From Deltaproteobacteria bacterium (GTDB lineage: Bacteria; Desulfobacterota; DSM-4660; Desulfatiglandales; B25-G16): a stretch of 42,100 nucleotides of DNA. The DNA is taken from the NCBI GenBank assembly GCA_019308645.1, contig JAFDHR010000002.1, forward strand, positions 1-42,100, read 5' to 3'. Of the stretch, positions 28,028 to 38,325 are shown one piece after another. Every line of letters starts with the position of its first letter. The stretch's first letter is position 1. The notes beneath the pieces are model-generated. The model saw only the letters and a list, made by a program, of their open reading frames with translations, did not search any database and was not told the DNA's origin. Position numbers and translations under genes: made by a program.

Positions 28028-29250
28028 TGTCAACAAGAGCCATACAAATAGGATTTTTACTCTCTGGACTCATCGATCCCGATACTGGTCTTCCATTATC
28101 GGGCGGCAAGGCCAAGTTTTATGCGGCAGGAACAAGCAATCCTAAGAACGTCTGGACCGAAAAGGAAAAAACCAACCCTTATTCCGAGGTTACCCTTAGT
28201 ACAGGCGGCATATCGCAGCTTTATGGTGACGGTATTTACAAGATTTTAATTTATGACTCTGAAGATGCTTTGAAATATACCTGGGATAATGTGAGATTGC
28301 GGTATCCCAATTTCAGTGTTGTTACAAAAATAAGTACCTACACTACGACCCCGGATGACGATGTTATTCTGGTAAATACGGCCAGTGGAGATGTGACTGT
28401 TAATCTTCATGCTGCTTCGACCTGGGAACATCCATTGTTCATAAAGAATATCGGTGCTAATAATGTAATTATCGATGCGAGTGGGAGTGAAACCATTGAT
28501 GGCTCTGCAACATTTACCATATATGGCATATACAGCGATGTAATGCTTTATAGCAGTGGATCGGCCATTTATACGAACTATGGCACAAACACGATGACCT
28601 TTTCCAATGAAGGGCTTCACATTCTTGACGAGGGTGGGTCATATGATTTGGTTTTAAAGCCCGCAGAGACATTAACCGCAGATAGAATTTTGAGCATTGT
28701 CGTTAATGATGGTGCGAGAACTCTTGATCTATCGGGGAATTTAACCGTTGAATCCACAAGTACTATTGATCAAGATTTGTCCGCAGATGCGCGTCCGACA
28801 TGGCTAGGATTTAACGATGGCAGTAATAATATTGATTTTCCAACAAATGGTATGGCCGCCGCAAAATTCATGCTCGGAAATTCCAATACTATTGCATGGT
28901 TTTATCTCAACACTGCGCCTCCAGGATGGAAAGCACTTACGACTGGAGCAGATACAGTTCTCGGTGTGTCTGGTGGCTCACAGGCCTATAATGTTAATGG
29001 GGGCAGTCAAGCAGGAACATGGACTCAACCCGACCACACTTTAACAATTAATGAAATGCCGGCACATACTCATGATTATACAGGTTGGAATAATTATGGT
29101 GCTGGCAATGATGTCGGAGGTAATCGGGCAGATCAAGGATCTACAACGCATAGTGTACAAAGTACTGGCGGTGGTACTGCACACAATCATGGCACAACTT
29201 ATAGACCGTCCGCATCTGTCGGAAAACTTTTTCAATTGGATACGGCATAA
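28027..29250 (+). CDS. Tail fibre with collar/receptor-binding tip
   Basis: A 407-residue protein. Residues 1-95 (FLLSGLIDPDTGLPLSGGKA...) are an N-terminal virion-binding domain. A strand-rich shaft follows. The C-terminus has the tail-collar pattern: IAWFYLNTAPPGWKALTTGA, then two His-x-His sites (MPAHTHDYTG near residue 345, TAHNHGTTYRPS near 390), which bind metal in the short fibres of T4 and relatives. It is likely a trimeric receptor-binding protein. The start overlaps the previous stop. Confidence 0.72.
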   Translation: MSTRAIQIGFLLSGLIDPDTGLPLSGGKAKFYAAGTSNPKNVWTEKEKTNPYSEVTLSTGGISQLYGDGIYKILIYDSEDALKYTWDNVRLRYPNFSVVTKISTYTTTPDDDVILVNTASGDVTVNLHAASTWEHPLFIKNIGANNVIIDASGSETIDGSATFTIYGIYSDVMLYSSGSAIYTNYGTNTMTFSNEGLHILDEGGSYDLVLKPAETLTADRILSIVVNDGARTLDLSGNLTVESTSTIDQDLSADARPTWLGFNDGSNNIDFPTNGMAAAKFMLGNSNTIAWFYLNTAPPGWKALTTGADTVLGVSGGSQAYNVNGGSQAGTWTQPDHTLTINEMPAHTHDYTGWNNYGAGNDVGGNRADQGSTTHSVQSTGGGTAHNHGTTYRPSASVGKLFQLDTA

Positions 29251-29588
29251 TGAAACCCAAAGGCAAGTGTTTTGCAAAAAAATGTGAAGACTGTAATTGG
29301 TGGCAGCCGTGGGATATTACTGAAGTTGATACTGGATTAAGAAAAGTGGAATACAAATGCAGTATCCAAGTTATGTGTGAATCTTTACCCAAACTTGTAG
29401 GTTCGATTGATGGACTTCAAGGTGGAATAAATGAAGCAAGAAACAGATCAATAGAAGCAAAGGCTGCCGCAGAAAATTTTGGGAATGGTGTTTTACAACT
29501 CATTAAATCAATGGGATTTAAAATAATTGACGAAAGGAACCACGATGTTCACCAAGTATCGAGAATTAAAATCATTGGGCAAAGTTAG
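29250..29588 (+). CDS. Small protein with N-terminal cysteine cluster
   Basis: A 112-residue protein; MKPKGKCFAKKCEDCNWWQP has three cysteines, with a fourth and fifth at YKCSIQVMC. The remainder is helical (GGINEARNRSIEAKAAAENF). Probably metal- or disulfide-stabilised. It begins at the fibre stop (ATAATG) and overlaps the next gene by 44 bases, so it may assist fibre assembly. Not recognised. Confidence 0.5.
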   Translation: MKPKGKCFAKKCEDCNWWQPWDITEVDTGLRKVEYKCSIQVMCESLPKLVGSIDGLQGGINEARNRSIEAKAAAENFGNGVLQLIKSMGFKIIDERNHDVHQVSRIKIIGQS

Positions 29589-29817
29589 CATTAATCTTGA
29601 TGGCACACAGCCAGAACTTCATCGCAAATTGCATGATGTAAACACCGGTGAGATTATTTTACCGCCTCGTATTGATGTAGTCGATGTAAAGGATTTAGAA
29701 ACAAAAAGAGGGGAGCTTTTAGAAAAAATAAAGGACATTGATCAATTAAGAACTGATCTGGCAAACGCCATCGAAATTAAGGCGAACCAGTTAAAACAGC
29801 CCCAAGAGATACCCTAA
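29545..29817 (+). CDS. Small coiled-coil protein
   Basis: A 90-residue protein from ATG 29545 (AAAGGA upstream): MFTKYRELKSLGKVSINLDG, then an amphipathic coiled coil (LLEKIKDIDQLRTDLANAIE). Located between the fibre genes and the gp10-like hub; function unknown. Confidence 0.5.
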   Translation: MFTKYRELKSLGKVSINLDGTQPELHRKLHDVNTGEIILPPRIDVVDVKDLETKRGELLEKIKDIDQLRTDLANAIEIKANQLKQPQEIP

Positions 29818-29818
29818 A

Positions 29819-31255
29819 ATGCCACACCCATTAATAAAAGAATTAGAAATACCAATTAATCTTGGACTTAACAAAGCCTTAGATGAGGTTGGTCTTAGGG
29901 GTTATGCCGCTGCACTTCAGGACTGCATTGTTGATGAGGAGGGTAACGTGCACCGCAGGCCAGGGCTAACTTCATTATGCGATCTTGGAACAAATGCGGC
30001 AATTGATGGTCTTTATTGGTGGCCCGAACAAGAATGGGCAATTGCAATATCAGACGGTGAGACTTACAAAATAACCGACAATAGCGGCACAAATTCGCAA
30101 ATATCCGGGGATTCTTTCCAGGCTGGCACAAGGGTAATTTTTGGGAACTATGGCACTGCGCTTTACGCAGCGAACGGGGCAAAAATACTCAAAATACCTA
30201 ACAGCGGCAACGTTGCAGAAATAGGCGATGCCGATGCTCCAACTGCGGTAACACATCCCGTAGTGCTGGACACTTATCTTCTTGCAAATGAAGTTGATTC
30301 TGAGAAATGCCATTATTCTAAAGTGGGTGATCCAGATGACTGGCCAGGGGACTTCGTATCCGCAGAAGCCAAAACCGACACCCTGTTAGCACAGATCACG
30401 GCGAACCTTGAGCTTTACCTGTTAGGCAAAAGAACCCTTGAGGTATGGCGCAATGACGGGTCCACACCGTTTGTGAGGGAATTACAGGGTTACATCGAAA
30501 CCGGTACTATTGCGGCGTATTCATTTGCTCTGTGTGGCGGGGTTTTATACTGGCTTGATAATGAAAGAAATGTAGTTAGGATGACTCCCGACTCCAGAAC
30601 CCCACAGGTTATTTCGGTAACAATGAACAAGTACATCCAGGGGTTCTCTACCGTGTCCGATGCTTTAGGAGACTATATTGTAATCGGGGGCCGACCTTAC
30701 TATGTGTTAAATTTTCCGACTGAAGAAAAAACTCTGGTATGGGATATTATCAACAGTAAATGGTACGAGTGGGGTTATTGGGATTCGGTAAATGCCGAAT
30801 ATGAAAACTGGCTGGCTAATTGCTATTGTCTCGCGGAAAGCTGGAATTTAGCCCTTGTTGGAGATAGAACCACCGGCAAGGTGTATAAGTTAGACACTAC
30901 GGCATATGATGATGATGGTGATACACTGCGAACATTAATCAGGACTCCACACTTAGGATATGAAGCCGAGTCTGTGCGTAAAATATCCCACAAATTAACC
31001 TTCAGGGTTAAGAGAACCAATGTTGTGGACACCGCAAGTGTAACCAGTATGACCATAAGATACCGCGATAACGGTTCCTCGACATGGCAAAACCAAAGAA
31101 CCGTAGCGTTAGCGCAGGTAGGTGATACTGAATTTAGGGGGACACTTTTAAGAAATGGCAGTTTTTATACCCGGCAGTATGAATTTGTATTGTCTGACGA
31201 CACGCCGTTAGCGTTGATTTCCGTTAAGGATTTGGTGGAGTATTGCACGTCATGA
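29819..31255 (+). CDS. P22 gp10-like tail hub / DNA stabilisation protein
   Basis: A 478-residue, beta-propeller-like protein. The start LKELEIPINLGLNKALDEVG-like region (PINLGLNKAL...RGYAAALQDC) and GNVHRRPGLTSLCDLG fit the packaged-DNA stabilisation family (gp10). Regularly spaced W/Y-rich blades follow (LYWWPEQEWAIAISDG, LYWLDNERNVVRMT, WDIINSKWYEWGYWD). It would cap the connector and carry the tail needle. Confidence 0.75.
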   Translation: MPHPLIKELEIPINLGLNKALDEVGLRGYAAALQDCIVDEEGNVHRRPGLTSLCDLGTNAAIDGLYWWPEQEWAIAISDGETYKITDNSGTNSQISGDSFQAGTRVIFGNYGTALYAANGAKILKIPNSGNVAEIGDADAPTAVTHPVVLDTYLLANEVDSEKCHYSKVGDPDDWPGDFVSAEAKTDTLLAQITANLELYLLGKRTLEVWRNDGSTPFVRELQGYIETGTIAAYSFALCGGVLYWLDNERNVVRMTPDSRTPQVISVTMNKYIQGFSTVSDALGDYIVIGGRPYYVLNFPTEEKTLVWDIINSKWYEWGYWDSVNAEYENWLANCYCLAESWNLALVGDRTTGKVYKLDTTAYDDDGDTLRTLIRTPHLGYEAESVRKISHKLTFRVKRTNVVDTASVTSMTIRYRDNGSSTWQNQRTVALAQVGDTEFRGTLLRNGSFYTRQYEFVLSDDTPLALISVKDLVEYCTS

Positions 31256-31575
31256 AAAAACGAATAACAGTTCCAAGGTCAGCGAATGCCATTGAAGTTT
31301 CCCGGTTCTTTCTCAATGTGTGCAGGGAGATAAATAAAACTCAATCGGGTTCTTTAACGCTTGACGCTAACCAAGGCTCAACTACTGTATCAGACACGAA
31401 TGTAATGTCCGGGAGTAAGATAATACTGTTTCCAACTTCTGCTAATGCGGCTGCCGATGTGGGAAGTGCGGCAGGGGTGTATGTATCAGCAAAATCAGCA
31501 GGCGCGTCATTTACTGTTACACACCCAAACAACGCAAATGCAGACAAAACATTTGATTATATTATACAAAACTGA
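31252..31575 (+). CDS. Small beta-rich structural protein
   Basis: A 107-residue protein from ATG 31252, overlapping the gp10-like stop (ATGA). MKKRITVPRSANAIEVSRFF, then a Ser/Ala/Thr-rich beta domain (SGSLTLDANQGSTTVSD, then VYVSAKSAGASFTVTH). Likely a virion or fibre-attached component; not recognised. Confidence 0.5.
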   Translation: MKKRITVPRSANAIEVSRFFLNVCREINKTQSGSLTLDANQGSTTVSDTNVMSGSKIILFPTSANAAADVGSAAGVYVSAKSAGASFTVTHPNNANADKTFDYIIQN

Positions 31576-32042
31576 TGAGATGTACTGTTAAAGATTTTGG
31601 CAAAGTTTACCGGGTATTAACTCACAAATCGGTATATCCTTATATTATTGACGACTATTGTCCTAAAGAGCCGCCTTCTGATTTTGGAATGGTGTATTTA
31701 AAGAATGATAATGTTTATGTTTTGATGCCTAATAACGACTGCGTTTTTCTGGTATTTCCAATAACACATACTGTTCATAATGTTCATTCGGGGATGCTGC
31801 CAAATATTAGGGGTAAGATGGGAATAAAATATGCGAAGCAGGCCATTGCATGGACGTTTAATAATACCGATTGTCGGGTCATGATAGGTTTTACCCCGAC
31901 ACAAAATAAAGCTGCAATGATGTTTAACAGATTGATAGGACTTAAAAAAATAACAACTTTAAAAAAGAGTCATTTACACGGTGGCAACCTTTGCGATCAA
32001 GGGTTGTTTGTTTTACACAAAGGAGATGAAAGATGGGCGTAG
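31575..32042 (+). CDS. GNAT-fold DUF2824-like protein (gp14-type)
   Basis: A 155-residue protein. The C-terminal half has the GNAT acetyl-CoA-fold pattern: KYAKQAIAWTFNNTDCRVMI, GFTPTQNKAAMMFNRLIG, then KKSHLHGGNLCDQGLFVLHK. DUF2824 proteins of this type sit at the gp14 position of P22-like phages, which is required for infectivity. Whether it is catalytically active is not evident. The start follows the previous stop with a one-base overlap. Confidence 0.65.
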   Translation: MRCTVKDFGKVYRVLTHKSVYPYIIDDYCPKEPPSDFGMVYLKNDNVYVLMPNNDCVFLVFPITHTVHNVHSGMLPNIRGKMGIKYAKQAIAWTFNNTDCRVMIGFTPTQNKAAMMFNRLIGLKKITTLKKSHLHGGNLCDQGLFVLHKGDERWA

Positions 32043-32854
32043 GAGCTATAGTAGGGGGTGCGATAGTGGGTGGCGTATCGTCATACATGTCTTCAAAATC
32101 AAAAAGCAAGGCTGCGAGCAGGGCTGCTAATGCACAAGAAAGAGCCGCAATGTATGGTATAGACGCAGAAATGGAGATGTTTAACAAATCCATAGAATTG
32201 TATAAACCCTTCTATCAGGCTGGTGTTTTAGCGTTAGGAACTCCTTGGAGTGAGGGTTCACTTCTTCATCCGGCTGACGGTGCAGATACTACAACAGGTA
32301 CTGGGCTATGGGGTGCTCTTCCAGGTGCAGAACCGCCGATACTTCCTTCTGCTGATATCCCGTTTGAGTTTGATCCCGAAGACAAGATGTATAAAATCCA
32401 GCAAGAAGAAGGCGAAAAGGCTATTAATCGCGCTCTTGCTGCAAGGGGCCTTTATAACAGCCGCCCTGGTATAAATGCTCTTGCCGACTTTAATCGAAAA
32501 CTAATTGCTGAAGAAACAAATAGGCAATACGGGCGATCATTAGAAAAATATGGCCGTGAATATACGTCTGCCATTGATAAGTTTAACATGGAAAATAAAG
32601 CTGCCTTACAAAATTATGGAAAATATTTAGACCTTGTAAAATTAGGCGCTGGCGCAGCACAATCAATGGGCCAGTCCGCCGTACAGACCGGGCAGGGGGT
32701 GGCATCTCAGTATGCGCAGATGGGCAGAGGACAGGCCAATGCATTGATGGCAAAGGGACAGGCGCAAGCAGGGATGTGGCAAGACATGGGTACTATGCCT
32801 GTGAATGCGCTTGCCAGCTATTATTATGGGCAAAAAGCAGGACTTTGGGGGTGA
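32033..32854 (+). CDS. P22 gp7-like DNA injection protein
   Basis: A 273-residue protein. The Gly/Ala/Ser-rich, weakly hydrophobic N-terminus (MGVGAIVGGAIVGGVSSYMS) and a following Ala-rich helix (KAASRAANAQERAAM) match injection proteins that leave the head with the DNA and form the periplasmic conduit. The middle has EGEKAINRALAARGLYNSRP and the C-terminus is Gln/Gly/Ala-rich. Sits at the gp7 position after the gp14-like gene. Confidence 0.72.
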   Translation: MGVGAIVGGAIVGGVSSYMSSKSKSKAASRAANAQERAAMYGIDAEMEMFNKSIELYKPFYQAGVLALGTPWSEGSLLHPADGADTTTGTGLWGALPGAEPPILPSADIPFEFDPEDKMYKIQQEEGEKAINRALAARGLYNSRPGINALADFNRKLIAEETNRQYGRSLEKYGREYTSAIDKFNMENKAALQNYGKYLDLVKLGAGAAQSMGQSAVQTGQGVASQYAQMGRGQANALMAKGQAQAGMWQDMGTMPVNALASYYYGQKAGLWG

Positions 32855-32858
32855 TGAA

Positions 32859-33932
32859 ATGCCATACTTAGGTTCAGGCATAATGCAAAGAAATACACAA
32901 ACGTTGAGAGGGTTAGCTCAGTTTGAACAAGAAGACCAGCGGAATGCTTTATTAAATCGTTTTACAAAACAAAGCATAAAATCAACAGAGCTGAATATTG
33001 AAGAAAAAGAACGAAAAGCCAAAATGGAGCAATATTGGATTTTGGGCAAAGTTGCAAGCAGCGTAGTTGATCCTGTATCCCATGAGAAAGCCCGTGCATT
33101 TGCCAAGGATATCGGTGGAGATAAACTCGCCAGCATGATCCCCAAAGATTATGACCCTGAATTTTGGAAGAGTGCTAAACTTAGACTTAACATAACTTAT
33201 GATGCTCTTGGGCGAAAGCGAGAAGAATACCTGCCTAAGACCGAAAAAGAATGGGCTGATATTGAAAGGGCTGCCGGTATAAAATATAAATATGAGAAAG
33301 CGTTGAGGCAAATGGAACTCGCCAGTAGAAAAGATGAAAAACCATTAAAAACATGGGTTAATCCTGATGATCCGAGAGACATTATTCATCTTAAACCGGG
33401 TGTAGAGCCTCCGAAAACAAAAACTGGGGGAGAATATGTACCCCATTCTGCGCCATTAGTTAAGATTGATATGGAGAAGAAAATGCCAGCAGAACAAGTT
33501 AGCAAGATTGGAGAATTTGAGGCATATCAAACTACAATGGCAGAAATAGAAAACATAATTAAAACCAAGAAATTTGATACCGGTCCATTTGAGTTTATAA
33601 AGAAAAGAATAGATAATTGGGGCATTATGCCTGATAAAGAAAGAGTGCAATTAAGAACACTGGTTGCAAGGTTACCGGGTCTTATGTATGCTATGCGAGG
33701 TAAACAGTTAAGCGACAAAGAATTAGAAGTTGCCCGCGAAATGATGCCGAAAATGAGTTCTACCGAAACAGTTTTTGCAATAGAAACAAAGAATTTCTTA
33801 GACTATATGAATATGGTTTTGTCTGGGAAAGAAAAAGCATTTAAGGGTGCTGGGTATAATGTTGGAGGTTTTGAGAAAAGTGAAAAGAAAGACAAAAGAC
33901 CACCTTTATCATCTTATCAAATAGGATATTAA
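32859..33932 (+). CDS. Injection protein, gp20-like position
   Basis: A 357-residue protein from ATG 32859 (GGGGGTGAT upstream), starting MPYLGSGIMQRNTQTLRGLA. Helical and charged throughout (RLNITYDALGRKREEYLPKT, then PGLMYAMRGKQLSDKELEVA). No strong family match was recognised; assigned by position between gp7-like and gp16-like genes and by size. Confidence 0.5.
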   Translation: MPYLGSGIMQRNTQTLRGLAQFEQEDQRNALLNRFTKQSIKSTELNIEEKERKAKMEQYWILGKVASSVVDPVSHEKARAFAKDIGGDKLASMIPKDYDPEFWKSAKLRLNITYDALGRKREEYLPKTEKEWADIERAAGIKYKYEKALRQMELASRKDEKPLKTWVNPDDPRDIIHLKPGVEPPKTKTGGEYVPHSAPLVKIDMEKKMPAEQVSKIGEFEAYQTTMAEIENIIKTKKFDTGPFEFIKKRIDNWGIMPDKERVQLRTLVARLPGLMYAMRGKQLSDKELEVAREMMPKMSSTETVFAIETKNFLDYMNMVLSGKEKAFKGAGYNVGGFEKSEKKDKRPPLSSYQIGY

Positions 33933-36323
33933 ATGCCATTTAATTTAGAACAAGCAAGAAAAGACGGGTATAATGACTCTGAAATATTAAGTCATTTAGC
34001 TGAAACACATAAATTTAATATAGAAGCCGCCATGAAAGACGGGTATTCCGAAAAGGAACTGATCGATTACTTAGCTTCAACACCGCCTGAAACCCGTTTT
34101 GAAGCACCCAAGGACAAAGTGCCGGAGTGGGGGAAAAAACACCCTAATTGGTATGGTGCTTTTGGTGCTACAAAAGAACTTTACGAAAAAATAGGCAAAC
34201 CTACTATTGAAATGGGGGGGCTTGTTGGGGGTGCTGCTGTTGGAACTCCAGGTGGGCCTGTTGGTCAGGTTGCAATGGCCGGTGCAGGGTATGCTTTATC
34301 AAAGACAGTTACTAATGCCATTGACAAGCAAATTGCTCGACTTGAAGGTATAAAAAAGCGAACATCTGCAACAGAAGAAGTCATAAAATCCCTTCATAAT
34401 ATTAAAGAAGGCATGATGATGGAGATGGGCGGGCAGGCTGTAGGGGCTGCTATCCCCGGTATGATTGAAAAAGTATCTGCTCCTTTTGCAAAAAAAATAA
34501 CCCCTGAAATTCGTGAAATGACAAGACAAGCAACAAAGCGAGATATTACAATGACTCCTGCTGAAATTACAGGGTCTAAAACTTTAGCACTTGGGGAAGC
34601 ATTAATGGAGAAAATTCCAGGTTCTACGGATATAATTAGAGAAATGAGAGTTAAGGGGCAACTCGAACCCTTGCTGAAGAACTTGGATGATCTCCGAAAC
34701 AAAGGTGCTTCGCAGCAATCGATAAACGAAACAGGGCGCCGAATATGGGAACAGGTTACGACATATCTTGAAACCGAAAAGCGCATGAAAGGTGATGCTC
34801 TTAATAAAATGAGAACTGCCATACTTGCCAAACTGGGTACAAATGAAACTTTTTCGGTGCTTGGTTTGAAGGGCAAGGACCTGCTTAAAGCCAAAACTAT
34901 TGCTTATAATGAACGTGTTGCTGAAGCGTACGCAGATGTTGGGAATTTTTTACCGGAAGGAAAATACCAAACGCCTCATTTAGCGAAAACAGCACGGAAT
35001 ATTTTAAAAACAAGGAAAGGCTTGCCAGTACAAGACAAGAAGATGATGAATGCTCTTAAGTGGGCTGCAAAAGAAAAAAACATTCCTCCTGAATTAGAGG
35101 AAAAACTTGCACAACTTCCTAAATCTGTAAGAGATAGCATCCTGAAAGACATGGAAGATGAAATTTTGATAAAGCGTGATTGGGAAACTATACATCAATT
35201 TTCTAAAGACATGGGCGCATTGAGCAGTAAAGAAGATGCACTTGCAATGGGTTTGCCTGGAATGAAGTTTCAACAAACTCCTGAAGGTGCAATTTATAAT
35301 GAACTTAAACAAGCAGCCTTGAAGGATATGGAACAGATTGCTGAAGGTGCTGGGTCACAGGCAATGGAAAAGCTAAGAATTGCAAAGGCTCTTTATTCCA
35401 AAGGTGCGGATATTTATAAATCTAAAGAAATTCGTTTATTAGCAAAATCAAATCCTGAAGACTTAATTGGGGCTGCATTTAAACCAAATGGTATTACGGA
35501 AATTAAGTTAGTAAAGAAGGCTTTGGGGCCACAAGGGTTTTTTAAACTGCGAGAAGGTTTTACCAATAAACTTATGGGTGTTGGGAAACATGATGTATTT
35601 GACCCTGATTTTTTCCGAAGGGAATTAATAAGATATGGCGATGAGTTTTTGAATGAGATGTATGGAAAAGAAGTTGCAAAATCTTTTAAAACAATTGCAA
35701 AAGAAGGACTGGATTTAACTATTCAACGTCCAGGTCGATCATTTCTTAGGGCAATTGCTAGAGAATATCCAGAAACGGTTGTTGACAGAATTATAGGTGC
35801 GCCAGAAGCTAAACTCCAATCTCACACATTGTTTAAAAATATTCAGACTATTAAAAAAGCAATAAAGAAAAAAGAATTTGAAGCCCTTGGCGAAAATCTT
35901 ATGGAAAAACTTATGCAACTAAATCAAGATACTGGAGCAGTTAGACCTAAATCTTTTGCAAAGATGGTTGATAAATATAGTGAGCGTGTACTGAGTGCTT
36001 TTTTCCCAAAAAAGAAGGTCGCAGAATTAAAAACACTTGGAAGGATAGCTCATAGAATAGAAGGTGCTGAACAGGTTGCAGGGAATCCAAGCGGAACAGG
36101 CCAGACTTTAATTGCATGGGGAATATTTAGAATGATCATGTCACGGCCTGCTTTGGGTGCTGTTATATCATTTACCCCAAAACAATTAGCTAAAATATAT
36201 AAAAGCAACTTTGGTATGAAATGGTTAACAGAAGGTTTCAAAGTTCCTGCTAATAGCAAAAGGGGAATGGAACTTGCTACAAAATTATCGGCAATAGTTT
36301 ATGAAGAAGGGAATCAAGAATGA
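33933..36323 (+). CDS. Large injection protein, gp16-like position
   Basis: A 796-residue protein. The N-terminus has two related repeats ([16 protein letters not shown] and [16 protein letters not shown]). A glycine-rich hydrophobic stretch follows near residues 92-130 ([20 protein letters not shown]), a likely membrane-active segment. Then comes a long helical body. This is the plan of large ejected internal virion proteins that cross the envelope. No lytic transglycosylase motif was found. The end overlaps the next gene by four bases. Confidence 0.6.
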   Translation: MPFNLEQARKDGYNDSEILSHLAETHKFNIEAAMKDGYSEKELIDYLASTPPETRFEAPKDKVPEWGKKHPNWYGAFGATKELYEKIGKPTIEMGGLVGGAAVGTPGGPVGQVAMAGAGYALSKTVTNAIDKQIARLEGIKKRTSATEEVIKSLHNIKEGMMMEMGGQAVGAAIPGMIEKVSAPFAKKITPEIREMTRQATKRDITMTPAEITGSKTLALGEALMEKIPGSTDIIREMRVKGQLEPLLKNLDDLRNKGASQQSINETGRRIWEQVTTYLETEKRMKGDALNKMRTAILAKLGTNETFSVLGLKGKDLLKAKTIAYNERVAEAYADVGNFLPEGKYQTPHLAKTARNILKTRKGLPVQDKKMMNALKWAAKEKNIPPELEEKLAQLPKSVRDSILKDMEDEILIKRDWETIHQFSKDMGALSSKEDALAMGLPGMKFQQTPEGAIYNELKQAALKDMEQIAEGAGSQAMEKLRIAKALYSKGADIYKSKEIRLLAKSNPEDLIGAAFKPNGITEIKLVKKALGPQGFFKLREGFTNKLMGVGKHDVFDPDFFRRELIRYGDEFLNEMYGKEVAKSFKTIAKEGLDLTIQRPGRSFLRAIAREYPETVVDRIIGAPEAKLQSHTLFKNIQTIKKAIKKKEFEALGENLMEKLMQLNQDTGAVRPKSFAKMVDKYSERVLSAFFPKKKVAELKTLGRIAHRIEGAEQVAGNPSGTGQTLIAWGIFRMIMSRPALGAVISFTPKQLAKIYKSNFGMKWLTEGFKVPANSKRGMELATKLSAIVYEEGNQE

Positions 36324-37549
36324 AAAAACTTATATCAATCTTAATTATCTTATTATTCACAGGGGTATCTTATGCGGGGCAGTTATCTTATTCTACGACC
36401 GAGATAGACGCTTTGCTTGATGCTGTTAATGCCAGAATTGCAACATCTACTGGTGCTGCTGATGCGGGTAAAATGATAAAAACCAACGCATCTGGGGTTG
36501 TTGACACTACATTTATGCCTGCAATAGATGGTGAAAATATTCAGGACGATACAATAGATGACGATTCTATTGACTTTACTGATATTACTTTAAATGATTT
36601 TACGTTTGATGTCGGTTCTGTTTCTAAGACAGAGTTTGGTTATCTTGATGGTGTAACGTCTGCCGTTCAAACGCAGCTTGACGCTAAACAAGCCTTAGAC
36701 GCCGAGCTAACCGCCATAGCCGATCTCAATTCTGATGAGAACAAACTACCCTATTACACAGGCTCCGGTACTGCAAGTTTAGCCGACCTTACTTCATTCG
36801 CCCGTACCATTCTCGATGATGCAGATGCGGCAACGGTGAGGAGCACGATAGGGGCTGAAGCAACGGCTGTTGATGAGGCCTACTCTTCTGGGTGGGATGG
36901 AGATACAGGATGTCCGCAGAAAGACGATGTTTACGATTATCTACATCAGATAGATACTGACGATGATGGCAGCTTAGACGACGAAGAACTTGAGCCAATA
37001 CTCCTTTCACTTAAATTGAAAAAGTTAACTTCAGCCCCAGGATCGCCAGTAGCTGGTAGAATATATTACGCAGATGGCACAACTTGGGATCCCGCAGGGC
37101 TTGGGATCGGCAAGGCATACTACGTTATTTATGATGGTTCTGATTATATTCCTTTATTTGATGAAGACGGAGATTGGCACATTAATAAGATCCAGGCTGC
37201 CATGAACGTCATTACCGATGCTGATGGTATTACCCTCACGGCTTCACAAATGAACTCTATTATCGTAATGACAGGGGCGGGAGATGTGGATATTCCTGCT
37301 GACCAGTGCGATACGGCAACCGGCATTTGGATTACAGTCAAGTCAACGGCTGCTCATCTTAATTCCCTTACATCAAATGATGGGTCTGATCAATTTGTAT
37401 TGTCTGACGGTACAGTCCTGACAGCAGGGAACGAGCTTGATCTTGGGGGTGCTGCTGGCAATCAAGTAACTTGTACTTGCATGCAAGCAAACAAGTGGTG
37501 GGTAACCGGCGAAATTGGAACTTGCGTAGATGGAGGAGCAGCTGACTAA
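36320..37549 (+). CDS. Fibre-like protein with Sec signal peptide
   Basis: A 409-residue protein. Residues 1-19 ([20 protein letters not shown]) are a Sec signal peptide with an A-x-A-like site. After it comes a helical/coiled shaft of phage-fibre type ([40 protein letters not shown]) and a beta-rich C-terminus. The phrase [13 protein letters not shown] is a classic tail-fibre repeat. It overlaps the previous gene (ATGA). Export to periplasm or surface is predicted, which is odd for a virion fibre. Confidence 0.65.
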   Translation: MKKLISILIILLFTGVSYAGQLSYSTTEIDALLDAVNARIATSTGAADAGKMIKTNASGVVDTTFMPAIDGENIQDDTIDDDSIDFTDITLNDFTFDVGSVSKTEFGYLDGVTSAVQTQLDAKQALDAELTAIADLNSDENKLPYYTGSGTASLADLTSFARTILDDADAATVRSTIGAEATAVDEAYSSGWDGDTGCPQKDDVYDYLHQIDTDDDGSLDDEELEPILLSLKLKKLTSAPGSPVAGRIYYADGTTWDPAGLGIGKAYYVIYDGSDYIPLFDEDGDWHINKIQAAMNVITDADGITLTASQMNSIIVMTGAGDVDIPADQCDTATGIWITVKSTAAHLNSLTSNDGSDQFVLSDGTVLTAGNELDLGGAAGNQVTCTCMQANKWWVTGEIGTCVDGGAAD

Positions 37550-38316
37550 TGAAAAGATTAATATTAACTTTACTTTTTATATTTTGCTTGTCATTTCAGT
37601 CGAGTGCCTGGAATCCTATGATTGTAGGAAGTGGGAGCCAAGTTGGTAGTAACCGCCCTTCGTATTATGCCTCTGCTATTCTCTCGATGAATTTTGAGGA
37701 TGGTCTAGATGCTTATGACTCATCTGGGAATGCAGTCACGTTCACGGATTCTGGATCAGATATAGGAGCGTACGGCGATGGTGGGGGTCAAGCTATGAAA
37801 TGCGATGATGCAAGTGAAGATATTACATTAACGCAAACCGCTGGACAATATTTTGATGAGACCGCTAAGCAAACTATTTGCATGAAAGTGTACGTTTCTG
37901 CAACGGTTGATACAAATACCCGAATATTTCAGGCTTTTGACGTTGAAGACGATGACGGTACGATAGTATCAATAATGAGTGGTGGAAGCATATCAGGTGA
38001 CAGATTTGTAGAATCTGGTGCTGATGTTGGTGCTTCGAGTTATACTTATTCTACAGGTTCATGGATTATTATTGGTTATTCGTATGAAGGCGATACAACA
38101 CCCAATGGAGATCACAGTGCTAATTCTGGGGATACTTCCCCATGGGCTAATGGGTGGGAAGACGATGCTGATGAAATAGACGATTCGATGACCGATAGAC
38201 CTGTTGATATATCTATCGGTAGCATGCAAGACCCTGGAGATACTGAAATTATTTACATTGATGAATGGGCTATTTTTAGTGGTTATAAATGCAACTGTTC
38301 TGACTATATGAATTAA
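37549..38316 (+). CDS. LamG-like protein with Sec signal peptide
   Basis: A 255-residue protein. Residues 1-20 ([20 protein letters not shown]) are a signal peptide. The mature part looks like a LamG/concanavalin sandwich: ILSMNFEDGLDAYDSSGNAV, ICMKVYVSATVDTNTRIFQA, YSTGSWIIIGYSY, IIYIDEWAIFSGY. LamG-like domains bind glycans or cell surfaces. The start overlaps the previous stop (TAATG). The same export signal occurs in both neighbours. Confidence 0.62.
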   Translation: MKRLILTLLFIFCLSFQSSAWNPMIVGSGSQVGSNRPSYYASAILSMNFEDGLDAYDSSGNAVTFTDSGSDIGAYGDGGGQAMKCDDASEDITLTQTAGQYFDETAKQTICMKVYVSATVDTNTRIFQAFDVEDDDGTIVSIMSGGSISGDRFVESGADVGASSYTYSTGSWIIIGYSYEGDTTPNGDHSANSGDTSPWANGWEDDADEIDDSMTDRPVDISIGSMQDPGDTEIIYIDEWAIFSGYKCNCSDYMN

Positions 38317-38325
38317 AGGAATATT